From Streptomyces sp. DH41 (GTDB taxonomy: Bacteria > Actinomycetota > Actinomycetes > Streptomycetales > Streptomycetaceae), in NCBI RefSeq assembly GCF_029813785.1, contig NZ_JARVKY010000011.1, positions 124,001-188,000 of the forward strand: DNA of 64,000 nucleotides, written 5' to 3'. Made by a program: the position numbers and the translations under genes. The notes under the pieces were generated by a model. That model searched no databases. It saw nothing but the letters and a program-made list of their open reading frames with translations, and had not been told where the DNA came from. Shown one piece after another: positions 35,833 through 43,299 of this stretch (the stretch's first letter is position 1; every line of letters begins with the position of its first letter).

Positions 35833-36205
35833 CTGGGACCAACCTTCGGATTATGGGCAGGACGAAGACCCGGCACATGGGGGGAAGGCGGAGGCGCTGA
35901 CCGGGGTACGTTTCCATGCTCACCCGGGGGGTCCCGCGTTTGATCCGACCCTGGGTCTGGACCGGCGTACTCCACAGGGTGTAGTGCGCCCCGGCGCCCC
36001 TCTCCCCCGGGTGTAGACCGCGGCGATGTGTGTACGCCGCACTTCGTTGCCGCGGGCAGCCGATGCCTTTCAGCCGGTCACCGGGTCGCGCTGCCTGTCC
36101 GGTCCGCGGCGGGCCCTCGTCCGCATCGGGAACTCCCGCGTCCCCGAGTGCGTCCGCCGTGGGTACGGTGCTCCGGAGGCGCAATGCGCGCTCCGTCCCC
36201 CCGGA
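35833..36205. other. gap upstream of the MMPL gene
   Basis: This region precedes the MMPL gene and the DinB relic. A -10-like CATAAT reading leftward lies at 35849-35854; no clear -35 partner or operator was seen. Plus-strand frames around 36026 have starts but poor codon bias before 36206. Confidence 0.4.
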
Positions 36206-36538
36206 CGGGTCACCTGGCGCATCGGCTACTGGGGGACGGCCACCCTCCGCCACTGCTTCCGGGATCCGGCGCCGTCGGAGCACGACGAGGTGTTCGGGCC
36301 GGGCACCGCCCAGGGCGCCGTGGAATGACTGCGCGGACTGCACGAGCGGTGGTGGGCGCGGCTGGACGGCCTCACCGACGCCGAACTCGACTCCACCGAG
36401 AGGACCGCGACCCTTCCCCGGGGCGCGGGCATGTCCCTGGCGGACGTGGCGGGCTGGGTCAACGTCGAACTGACCAAGAACGTCCCGGAGATCGGACTCC
36501 CGCGCATCCTGCGCGGCGCCCGGAACGCCCACCCCTGA
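36206..36538 (+). pseudogene. DinB-family protein fragment with internal TGA
   Basis: One plus-strand frame reads VTWRIGYWGTATLRHCF and PGTAQGAVE, then TGA at 36326-36328, then LRGLHERWWARLDGLTDAEL and ends VNVELTKNVPEIGLPRIL before TGA 36536. Both halves match the C-terminal two thirds of streptomycete DinB-superfamily proteins (metal-binding four-helix bundle, often thiol-dependent). In that family the residue before LRGLH is normally Trp, so TGG to TGA fits. The N-terminal third is missing or scrambled upstream. The product is probably not made. Confidence 0.75.
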
Positions 36539-36659
36539 CCACGGCGCGGACGCGGGTGCCTTCGACGCCGGCGGCGGGCCTTCCGTCCGGCGGCTGAGTG
36601 CCGCGCACCGGGTTGCCTTCGCTCCCTCGGCACCTGCCGCATGGCGCCGTACGGACGAG

Positions 36660-37232
36660 TCAACCCGTCGCGGAGTCTCCGGCCGGCCGGAACATGTCGC
36701 CCGTCAGCGCGCGAAAGGCCTCTTCGGGGTCCTGCCCGTCCAGCAGGCCGTCCAGATTGTGGGAGAGCAGCAGCGACGCGAAGCCGTGGGCCATCGACCA
36801 GGCCGCCATGAAGCCGACGGCCGGATCGTCGGCGTAGCCCGCCACCGCCACGCGGAGCCGGCTCCGCGTCCGCTCGCGCGCCGCGAGCAGTTCCGGGTCG
36901 TCCGGGCGGAGGAGTTCCGGCCGGAACATGACCTGGAAGTGCGCCGGGTGCGCGATGGCGAACCGCACGTACCGGACGCCCAGGTCACGCAGGTTCCTCG
37001 TCTCGCCGAAGGTGGCGGACAGGAGGCCGTACCCCTCGGTCGCGATGGCGGTGAGAAGGCCCGCGCGGTCCCCGAAGTGGTGTGCGGGCGCGGCATGGGA
37101 GACGCCCGCGCGACGGGCCAGGCCGCGCAGGGACAGGGCTGCCGGGCCCTCGGTGGCGATCACGTCGAGGGCCGCGGTGAGCACGGCCCGTGGCAGGTCT
37201 CCGTGGTGGTAGGCGGCGCGTTCTGCGGTCAT
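36660..37232 (-). CDS. TetR-family transcriptional regulator
   Basis: This repressor has 190 residues. The N-terminal helix-turn-helix is at about 10-58 (AALSLRGLARRAGVSHAAPAHHFGDRAGLL), and the C-terminal WHG-like ligand domain includes HPAHFQVMF and WSMAHGFASLLL. It is divergent from the SCO6745-like gene. The gap holds two TetR-type palindromes, one overlapping its own promoter. TAACCT lies 6 nt before the ATG at 37232, a -10 position that would give a leaderless message, so autorepression is likely. The ligand is unknown. Confidence 0.92.
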   Translation of the reverse strand: MTAERAAYHHGDLPRAVLTAALDVIATEGPAALSLRGLARRAGVSHAAPAHHFGDRAGLLTAIATEGYGLLSATFGETRNLRDLGVRYVRFAIAHPAHFQVMFRPELLRPDDPELLAARERTRSRLRVAVAGYADDPAVGFMAAWSMAHGFASLLLSHNLDGLLDGQDPEEAFRALTGDMFRPAGDSATG

Positions 37233-37251
37233 GGGAGCAGGTTAGCGCAAT

Positions 37252-37302
37252 CTAGTCATTGACTAGACTCGGCCCCGAATGCCAATCTGGTCACTGACAA
37301 GA
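37252..37302. promoter_or_regulatory. twin TetR operators over the divergent promoter
   Basis: The first copy, TCTAGTCATTGACTAGA (37251-37267), is a perfect 17-bp palindrome apart from its central base. The second, TCTGGTCACTGACAAGA (37286-37302), matches it at 14 of 17 positions. TTGACT (37259-37264) and CAATCT (37283-37288), 18 bp apart, form a plus-strand -35/-10 pair, so the first operator covers the -35 and the second covers the -10 and start of transcription. Confidence 0.85.
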
Positions 37303-37329
37303 TGTGAGGGTCGCGAGAAGAGAAGAGTC

Positions 37330-38205
37330 ATGGACATCACGGGTATCGACCACGGACGTGTTCGGCAGATGTGGCACCTTCTGGAGCCCCTGCACGCCGT
37401 CGTCTACTACGCGCCGCAGGTCTTCGAGGAGGCCGAGTCGCTCGGCTACGACACCGGCGAGCGCTGGCCGAGCTACTTCGCCTGGCGGGCGGCTCCGCTC
37501 GGGGCGCCCGGATGCCGTCGGGTGACCTCCGCGTTCTACAGCTTCAGCCCGGGCCTGGTCGCCGAGCACGTTCCCGGCGCCTGGGAGACCGCCGCACCGG
37601 ACAAGGTGATCGAGGCCCGTACGCGCGGTGTCGACCGGGCGTACGGCGCGCTCATCGGTGAGCGGACGGGCGGCCCCGACATCAGGGAGGCCGCCGCACT
37701 CGCCCGCCGGGCGGCACAGGCCGCGCCCACCGAGGGCCGCCCACTCGCCGCCGCCAACGCCGCGCTGCCCTGGCCCCGGGAGCCGCACCTCGTGCTGTGG
37801 CAGGCCGCGACGATCCTGCGCGAGCACCGCGGCGACGGTCATCTCGCCGCTCTCCTGACCGCGGGTCTCGACCCGGTGGAGGCACTGGTGTCCTTCGCCG
37901 CGGTCGGCGCGGCACCGGCCGGCGTCTTCGCGAGCCGCGGCTGGAGCGAGCACGAGTGGGCTGCCGCCGGCGAACGGCTCCGGAGCCGGGGACTCCTGGC
38001 GGCCGACGGCACCGCGACCGAGGCCGGCCGCGCCCTGCGGGCCGAGGTCGAGCGCCGCACCGACGAACTGGCCGCCGCGCCCTGGCAGGCACTCGGCGCC
38101 GAGGACACCGCGCGGCTCGCCGAGCTTCTCGGACCGGTCTGGCTGGATGTGCTCGGCTCCGGACTGCTGCCCCGCGAGACCACGCTCGGCATCGGCAAGG
38201 TGTGA
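37330..38205 (+). CDS. SCO6745-family protein
   Basis: This soluble protein of 291 residues belongs to a family common in Streptomyces but of unknown function. Recognisable segments are RMWHLLEPLHAVVYYAPQ-like text at 13-29 (QMWHLLEPLHAVVYYAP), YFAWRAAPLGAPG near 57, and a C-terminal half with a winged-helix feel (SEHEWAAAGERLRSRGLL). Its promoter is covered by two TetR operators, so the adjacent regulator is expected to repress it. That makes a role in handling a small toxic or signalling molecule possible, but this is inference. A purine-rich GAGAAGAGAAG precedes the ATG at 37330. Confidence 0.85.
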   Translation: MDITGIDHGRVRQMWHLLEPLHAVVYYAPQVFEEAESLGYDTGERWPSYFAWRAAPLGAPGCRRVTSAFYSFSPGLVAEHVPGAWETAAPDKVIEARTRGVDRAYGALIGERTGGPDIREAAALARRAAQAAPTEGRPLAAANAALPWPREPHLVLWQAATILREHRGDGHLAALLTAGLDPVEALVSFAAVGAAPAGVFASRGWSEHEWAAAGERLRSRGLLAADGTATEAGRALRAEVERRTDELAAAPWQALGAEDTARLAELLGPVWLDVLGSGLLPRETTLGIGKV

Positions 38206-38212
38206 ACCCAGG

Positions 38213-38233
38213 CGCCGGGAAAGCGTCCCGGCG
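38213..38233. terminator. hairpin between convergent genes
   Basis: CGCCGGGA pairs perfectly with TCCCGGCG over a 5-nt loop, 8 bp after the stop of the SCO6745-like gene and 49 bp from the MFS stop on the other strand. Confidence 0.6.
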
Positions 38234-38281
38234 GGCGCCGGGCCGATGACGACGAGTGCCGCGTCCGCGCTCCGGTACGCG

Positions 38282-39592
38282 TCACACCCGCTGGGTCTGA
38301 TCCGCGCCGGCGGGCTCGGTGGCCAGGCCGCCTTCCGCGCCGGCGGGCTCGGTGGCCAGGCCGCCTTCCGCGCCGGCGGGCTCGGTGGCCAGGCCGCCCA
38401 TCACGATGCGCGACCGGCTGTGCAGCCGCAGCGAGACGGCGGCGAACGCGATCGCGACCAGGGTCATCGCTCCGCCCGCCCAGGCCGTGGCGGTGTAGCC
38501 GAGGCCCGCGTCGATCACCGTGCCGCCGAGCCAAGGGCCGCCGGTGTTGCCCAGGTTGAACGCGGCGGTCGTCGTCGCGCCCGCGAGGGTGGGCGCGACG
38601 CCGGCGACGTTGAACATCCGCGCGTTGAGCGCCGGCGCGGTGTAGAAGGCGGAGACACCGAGCAGCAGGGAAAGGACGATCACGGCGGCGGGGCTCGACG
38701 CGAACAGCGCCAGAGCGGCCAGCAGCACGGTCGAGGCGGTGATGCCGGAGAGCAGCACGCCGAACAGGTGCGCGTCGGCGACCCGGCCGCCGACCGTGGT
38801 GCCGATCAGCGCGCCGATACCGAACAGCGCCAGCACGCCGGGCACCCAGCCGTCGGCCAGTCCGGCCACATCGGTGAGCAGCGGCGCGAGGTACGAGAAG
38901 GCGCAGAACACGCCACCGGCGGCGAGCGCGGTCATCACGACGGACAACCAGACCTGACGGTCGCGGTAGATCGCCAGCTCGCTCTTCAGCCGGGGCCGCC
39001 GCTCGGGCAGCGGAATCCGCGGGATCAGGGTCACGACACCCACGAGCGCGACGGCGGACGCCGCCCCCACGGCCCAGAACGCGGACCGCCATCCGAGGTG
39101 CTCACCGAGGAACGCGCCCACCGGGACACCCAGGACGTTGGCGATCGACAGTCCGCCGATCATCACGGCCATCGCGCGGGCGCGCGAGGTCTTCGGCACC
39201 ATCGCGATGGCCACGGCGGCACCCACCGCCCAGAAACCGGCACACGCCAGGGCGCTCACGACCCGTGAGACGAAGAGGATCTCGTACGTGGTCGCCAGCG
39301 CGCCCGCGATCTGGCCGAGGCCGAACACCGAGATCAGCGCGACCAGCGTGATCTTCCGCGGCAGCCGCAGGGTCGCGACCGCGAGCAGGGGCGCGCCGAC
39401 CACCATGCCGATCGCGAACGCGGATATCAGCAGCCCGGCTTGCGGGATGGACACGTCCATGTCGTCGGCGATGGGCGGCAGCAGTCCGGAGAGCATGAAC
39501 TCGCTCGTGCCGAGCGCGAAGACGGAGAGGCCGAGAATGTAGACGGCGAGCGGCATGCGGGATGCTGCGGGCCGTGCGGAAGATGCGGGCAT
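38282..39592 (-). CDS. MFS transporter with tandem-repeat C-terminal tail
   Basis: This 12-helix major facilitator has 436 residues and resembles sugar-efflux/chloramphenicol-resistance-type (AraJ, Cml) permeases. The opening LAVYILGLSVFALGTSEFML and the inter-helix RKITLVALISVFGLGQ are typical. The last ~35 residues are a cytoplasmic tail made of three exact copies of GGLATEPAGAE (the last ends GAD), encoded by a 33-bp tandem repeat. The ATG at 39592 lacks an obvious ribosome site; ATG 39556 is an alternative. It is divergent from the ligase gene. Exported substrate is unknown. Confidence 0.9.
   Translation of the reverse strand: MPASSARPAASRMPLAVYILGLSVFALGTSEFMLSGLLPPIADDMDVSIPQAGLLISAFAIGMVVGAPLLAVATLRLPRKITLVALISVFGLGQIAGALATTYEILFVSRVVSALACAGFWAVGAAVAIAMVPKTSRARAMAVMIGGLSIANVLGVPVGAFLGEHLGWRSAFWAVGAASAVALVGVVTLIPRIPLPERRPRLKSELAIYRDRQVWLSVVMTALAAGGVFCAFSYLAPLLTDVAGLADGWVPGVLALFGIGALIGTTVGGRVADAHLFGVLLSGITASTVLLAALALFASSPAAVIVLSLLLGVSAFYTAPALNARMFNVAGVAPTLAGATTTAAFNLGNTGGPWLGGTVIDAGLGYTATAWAGGAMTLVAIAFAAVSLRLHSRSRIVMGGLATEPAGAEGGLATEPAGAEGGLATEPAGADQTQRV
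38301..38399. repeat. 33-bp tandem repeat, three copies, inside MFS gene
   Basis: Units at 38301-38333, 38334-38366 and 38367-38399 are identical except for the last base of the third. Each encodes 11 residues in the reverse direction. Because 33 is a multiple of three, gain or loss of units keeps the frame, a typical in-frame minisatellite. Confidence 0.97.
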
Positions 39593-39704
39593 GACAGATG
39601 TCAACGAAGCGCTTCTTCCCTCCATTCCCCCGCGAAGGGCCGTCTCACGATGCGGCGGGCGGTGGCCGGGCCGATTGTCAGTGGTGGGCGGCATGATGCC
39701 CCCC

Positions 39705-41825
39705 ATGACGACTCCCGCAGCAGTGATCGTGGACGCCGCCGCCTACGCACAGGCGGTCGAGGATGCCGCGCGTGCGGCGGCCGCCTATTACGCGGGCGGC
39801 TCCTCGCCACTGGACGACGACACCTACGACCGGCTGGCGAGAGGTATCGCCGCGTGGGAGGCCGAGCACCCCGACGAGGTGCTGCCCGACTCCCCCACCG
39901 GGAAGGTCGCCGGCGGTGCGGCCGAGGGCGACGTCCCGCATATGGTGCCGATGCTCAGCCTCGACAACGTGTTCTCACCCGAGGAGTTCACCGCCTGGAC
40001 GGCGTCCCTGGCCCGTCGGCTGGACCGGGAAGTCACCCGGTTCTCCGTGGGTCCCAAGCTGGACGGGCTCGCGGTCGCCGCCCGCTACAGCGGTGGCCGC
40101 CTCACCCGGCTGATCACACGCGGGGACGGCACGGCCGGGGAGGACGTGTCGCATGCCATCGGCACCGTCGAGGGACTGCCCGAGACGCTGGCCGAGCCGG
40201 TCACCGTGGAGGTGCGCGGCGAGATCCTCATGACGACGGCCCAGTTCGAGCACGCCAACGAGGTGCGCACAGGCCATGGCGGCCAGCCGTTCGCCAACCC
40301 GCGCAACGCCGCGGCGGGCACGCTGCGGGCGAAGGAGCGCGCCTACACGGTCCCGATGACGTTCTTCGGGTACGGCATGCTGCCCCTGCCCGAGACGGAG
40401 GCCACGCTCGCCGGGCGCCTGGAGGAGCTCGCGCACAGCGACCTGATGGCGACGGCGGCCGGGCTCGGTGTGCACACCAGCGCCGGGACGGCGGTCCCGG
40501 ACGTCGTCGTCCAGACGCCGGAACAGGTGGTGGCCCGGGTCCGGGAGATCGCCGCGCTGCGTGCTCAACTGCCGTTCGGCATCGACGGGATCGTCGTCAA
40601 GGCCGACCTCGCCGCCGACCGGCGGGCCGCCGGATCGGGCTCCCGGGCGCCACGGTGGGCGATCGCCTACAAGCTGCCTGCCGTGGAGAAGATCACCCGG
40701 CTGCTGGAGGTGGAGTGGAACGTCGGCCGCACCGGCATCATCGCCCCGCGCGGCGTCCTGGAACCGGTGGTCATCGACGGCTCCACGATCACCTACGCCA
40801 CCCTGCACAACCCGGCCGACATCACCCGTCGCGGTCTGCGCCTGGGCGACCACGTCATGGTGCACCGCGCCGGTGACGTCATCCCCCGCGTCGAGGCACC
40901 GGTCGCCCACCTGCGCACGGGTGAGGAGCGGCCGATCACGTTCCCCGAGCTGTGCCCGCGCTGCGGTTCGGACATCGACACGAGCGAGGAGCGCTGGCGC
41001 TGCGCACAGGGCCGCAACTGCCATCTGGTCGCCTCTCTCGCCTACGCCGCGGGCCGCGACCAGTTGGACATCGAGGGCCTGGGCACCACCCGTGTCGTCC
41101 AGCTCGTCGAAGCCGGTCTCACCGCCGACCTCGCCGATCTGTTCACCCTCCGGCGCGAGGAACTGCTCGGCCTCGAGCGGATGGGTGAGACCAGCACCGA
41201 CAACCTGCTCGACGCGATCGCCAAGGCCAAGGAGCAGCCGCTGTCACGGGTGCTGTGCGCGCTCGGCGTCCGGGGCACGGGCCGGTCCATGTCCCGGCGC
41301 ATCGCCCGGTACTTCGCCACCATGGACCACATCCGCGCCGCCGACGCCGACGCGATGCGGCAGGTCGACGGCATCGGGTCGGAGAAGGCGCCCTCGATCG
41401 TCGCGGAGATCGCCGAACTGGCCCCGCTCATCGACAAGCTCGCCGCCGCCGGTGTCAACATGACGGAGCCCGGCGCCACCGCGCCCCCGGCCGCCGGCGC
41501 CGACGGCGAAGGCGAAGGCGAAGGCGAAGCCTCGGGCGAAGGGGAAGGTGCGGCCGCGGCGCCGGCACAGGGCGGCCCGCTGGCGGGGATGCGGGTGGTG
41601 GTCACCGGTGCGATGACCGGAAGTCTGGAGAAGCTCTCGCGCAACGAGATGAACGAACTCATCGAGCGGGCCGGCGGGCGCTCCTCCTCCAGCGTCTCGA
41701 AGAAGACGACGCTCGTCGTCGCGGGCGAGGGGGCCGGTTCCAAGCGGGCCAAGGCCGAAGAGCTCGGCATCCGCCTCGCCACGCCGGACGAGTTCGCCAT
41801 ACTCGTCGCCGGCCTCCTCGACTGA
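39705..41825 (+). CDS. ligA: NAD+-dependent DNA ligase, accessory LigA-type
   Basis: This DNA ligase has 706 residues and full LigA architecture: domain Ia (DDDTYDRL near 30-37), adenylation domain with the Lys nucleophile in VGPKLDGLAVAARY, OB fold, four-Cys zinc finger (CPRCG...CAQGRNC, about 425-448), helix-hairpin-helix repeats and a C-terminal BRCT domain (about 627-700). Oddities: the usual Glu two residues before the Lys is Gly (GPKLDG), the Ia motif has Tyr-Tyr for Tyr-His, and an acidic EGEGEGEASGEGEG linker precedes BRCT. This looks like a secondary ligase. The ATG at 39705 has -10-like CATGAT 7 nt upstream; ATG 39693 is possible. Confidence 0.93.
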   Translation: MTTPAAVIVDAAAYAQAVEDAARAAAAYYAGGSSPLDDDTYDRLARGIAAWEAEHPDEVLPDSPTGKVAGGAAEGDVPHMVPMLSLDNVFSPEEFTAWTASLARRLDREVTRFSVGPKLDGLAVAARYSGGRLTRLITRGDGTAGEDVSHAIGTVEGLPETLAEPVTVEVRGEILMTTAQFEHANEVRTGHGGQPFANPRNAAAGTLRAKERAYTVPMTFFGYGMLPLPETEATLAGRLEELAHSDLMATAAGLGVHTSAGTAVPDVVVQTPEQVVARVREIAALRAQLPFGIDGIVVKADLAADRRAAGSGSRAPRWAIAYKLPAVEKITRLLEVEWNVGRTGIIAPRGVLEPVVIDGSTITYATLHNPADITRRGLRLGDHVMVHRAGDVIPRVEAPVAHLRTGEERPITFPELCPRCGSDIDTSEERWRCAQGRNCHLVASLAYAAGRDQLDIEGLGTTRVVQLVEAGLTADLADLFTLRREELLGLERMGETSTDNLLDAIAKAKEQPLSRVLCALGVRGTGRSMSRRIARYFATMDHIRAADADAMRQVDGIGSEKAPSIVAEIAELAPLIDKLAAAGVNMTEPGATAPPAAGADGEGEGEGEASGEGEGAAAAPAQGGPLAGMRVVVTGAMTGSLEKLSRNEMNELIERAGGRSSSSVSKKTTLVVAGEGAGSKRAKAEELGIRLATPDEFAILVAGLLD

Positions 41826-41854
41826 GCCGGCGCGACACCGACCTCCGACTTCGA

Positions 41855-41937
41855 AGAATCCTATGGGATCTGCCGCCCTCTTGACGAGGCGATCCCACCT
41901 GTCACACCATCAGGGCGGCAGAATCCTATTTGATTCC
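41855..41937. promoter_or_regulatory. repeated GAATC-N6-GAT(TC) operator sites before the sugar-acid operon
   Basis: AGAATCCTAT occurs twice, at 41855-41864 and 41920-41929. The second is part of GAATC-CTATTT-GATTC, a perfect inverted repeat (41921-41936); the first is an imperfect version. The sites are 65 bp apart and the second ends 16 bp before the dehydratase ATG. The stretch is AT-rich for this genome. The GntR gene at 46039 is the obvious candidate binder. Confidence 0.65.
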
Positions 41938-41952
41938 AATGGGGAAGCGACC

Positions 41953-43299
41953 ATGACCGCGGCGCGCATCACCGAAGTCGACGTGATCGACATCCGTTTT
42001 CCCACCTCGCGCGAGCTCGACGGCTCCGACGCGATGAATCCCGATCCCGACTACTCGGCCGCGTATGTGATCCTGCGGACCGACGCGGGCGACGGACTGG
42101 AGGGCCACGCGTTCGCCTTCACCATCGGGCGCGGCAACGACGTGCAGGCCGCGGCCATCGCCGCGCTGCGCGATCACGTCGTGGGTCTGTCCGCCGAGGC
42201 GGTGTGCGCCGATCCCGGTTCGCTCTCCCGGGCCCTGGTCGGTGACAGCCAGCTGCGGTGGCTCGGCCCGGAGAAGGGCGTGATGCACATGGCGATCGGT
42301 GCCGTCGTCAACGCGGTGTGGGACCTGGCGGCCAAGCGCGCGGGCAAACCCGTGTGGAGGCTCCTCTCCGACGCCGAACCGGAATGGCTCGCGGACCAGG
42401 TGGACTTCCGCTACATCGAGGACGCCCTCACCCGCGAGGAGGCCGTGGCCCTGCTCCGAAAGGGCAAGGACGGCGCCGCCGGGCGCGAGTCCCGGCTCCT
42501 GGCGAGCGGCTACCCGGCGTACACCACCTCTCCCGGCTGGCTCGGCTACTGTGACGACAAGGTGGTCCGGCTCGCCGAGCGGGCGGTCGCGGACGGCTTC
42601 ACCCAGATCAAGCTGAAGGTCGGCGCCGATCTCGCCGACGACGTCCGCAGGATGCGCGCGGCGCGCGCGGCCGTCGGCCCCGGTGTCCGGATCGCCCTCG
42701 ACGCCAACCAGCGCTGGAACGTCGCCGAGGCCGTCGAGTGGACCAACGCGCTGGCCGAGTACGCCCCGTACTGGATCGAGGAGCCCACCAGCCCGGACGA
42801 CATCCTCGGGCACGCGACCGTACGCAGGGGGGTGGCCCCGGTCAAGGTCGCCACCGGTGAGCACGTCCACAACCGCGTCGTCTTCAAGCAACTCCTCCAG
42901 GCGGAGGCGATCGACGTACTGCAGATCGACGCGGCACGGGTGGGCGGGGTCAACGAGAACCTGGCGATCCTGCTCCTCGCCGCCAAGTACGGCGTCCCGG
43001 TCTGCCCGCACGCCGGCGGCGTCGGCCTGTGCGAGCTGGTGCGCCATCTGTCGATGTTCGACTACGTGGCACTGACCGGTACGACCGAGGACCGCGTGAT
43101 CGAGTACGTGGACCATCTGCACGAGCACTTCAAGGACCCCGTGACCCTCGTGAACGGGCACTACGTGGCTCCCACGGCGCCCGGCTTCTCCTCGGAGATG
43201 CACGCCGCGTCGATCGCGGCGTATCACTATCCGGGCGGCGCCTTCTGGGTCACCGACGCCGCCGGCCTCGCCCAACCCCAAAAGGAGACGGACCGATGA
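41953..43299 (+). CDS. L-fuconate dehydratase (enolase superfamily)
   Basis: This mandelate-racemase-type enolase-superfamily enzyme has 448 residues. It would dehydrate L-fuconate (6-deoxy-L-galactonate) to 2-keto-3-deoxy-L-fuconate using Mg2+. Motifs: general base pair in TQIKLKVG (about 217-224), metal ligands in LDANQRWN and WIEEPTSPDD, and the His base in CPHAGGVGLCE (about 353-363). The opening ITEVDVIDIRFPTSRELDGSDAMNPDPDYSAAYV matches fuconate dehydratases. It is the first gene of a four-gene operon with overlapping reading frames, all fitting a non-phosphorylative L-fucose pathway. L-galactonate or D-arabinonate could also be substrates. Confidence 0.92.
   Translation: MTAARITEVDVIDIRFPTSRELDGSDAMNPDPDYSAAYVILRTDAGDGLEGHAFAFTIGRGNDVQAAAIAALRDHVVGLSAEAVCADPGSLSRALVGDSQLRWLGPEKGVMHMAIGAVVNAVWDLAAKRAGKPVWRLLSDAEPEWLADQVDFRYIEDALTREEAVALLRKGKDGAAGRESRLLASGYPAYTTSPGWLGYCDDKVVRLAERAVADGFTQIKLKVGADLADDVRRMRAARAAVGPGVRIALDANQRWNVAEAVEWTNALAEYAPYWIEEPTSPDDILGHATVRRGVAPVKVATGEHVHNRVVFKQLLQAEAIDVLQIDAARVGGVNENLAILLLAAKYGVPVCPHAGGVGLCELVRHLSMFDYVALTGTTEDRVIEYVDHLHEHFKDPVTLVNGHYVAPTAPGFSSEMHAASIAAYHYPGGAFWVTDAAGLAQPQKETDR

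Noticed and set aside
32923..35943. 1006-codon plus-strand frame opposite the MMPL transporter
   Set aside because: It is His/Asp/Gly-rich low-complexity antisense of a membrane protein gene, with no domain; the minus-strand MMPL gene explains it.
38301..38399. CRISPR-like array or attachment-site repeats
   Set aside because: The 33-bp units are contiguous, in frame and inside the MFS coding sequence, so they are a coding minisatellite.
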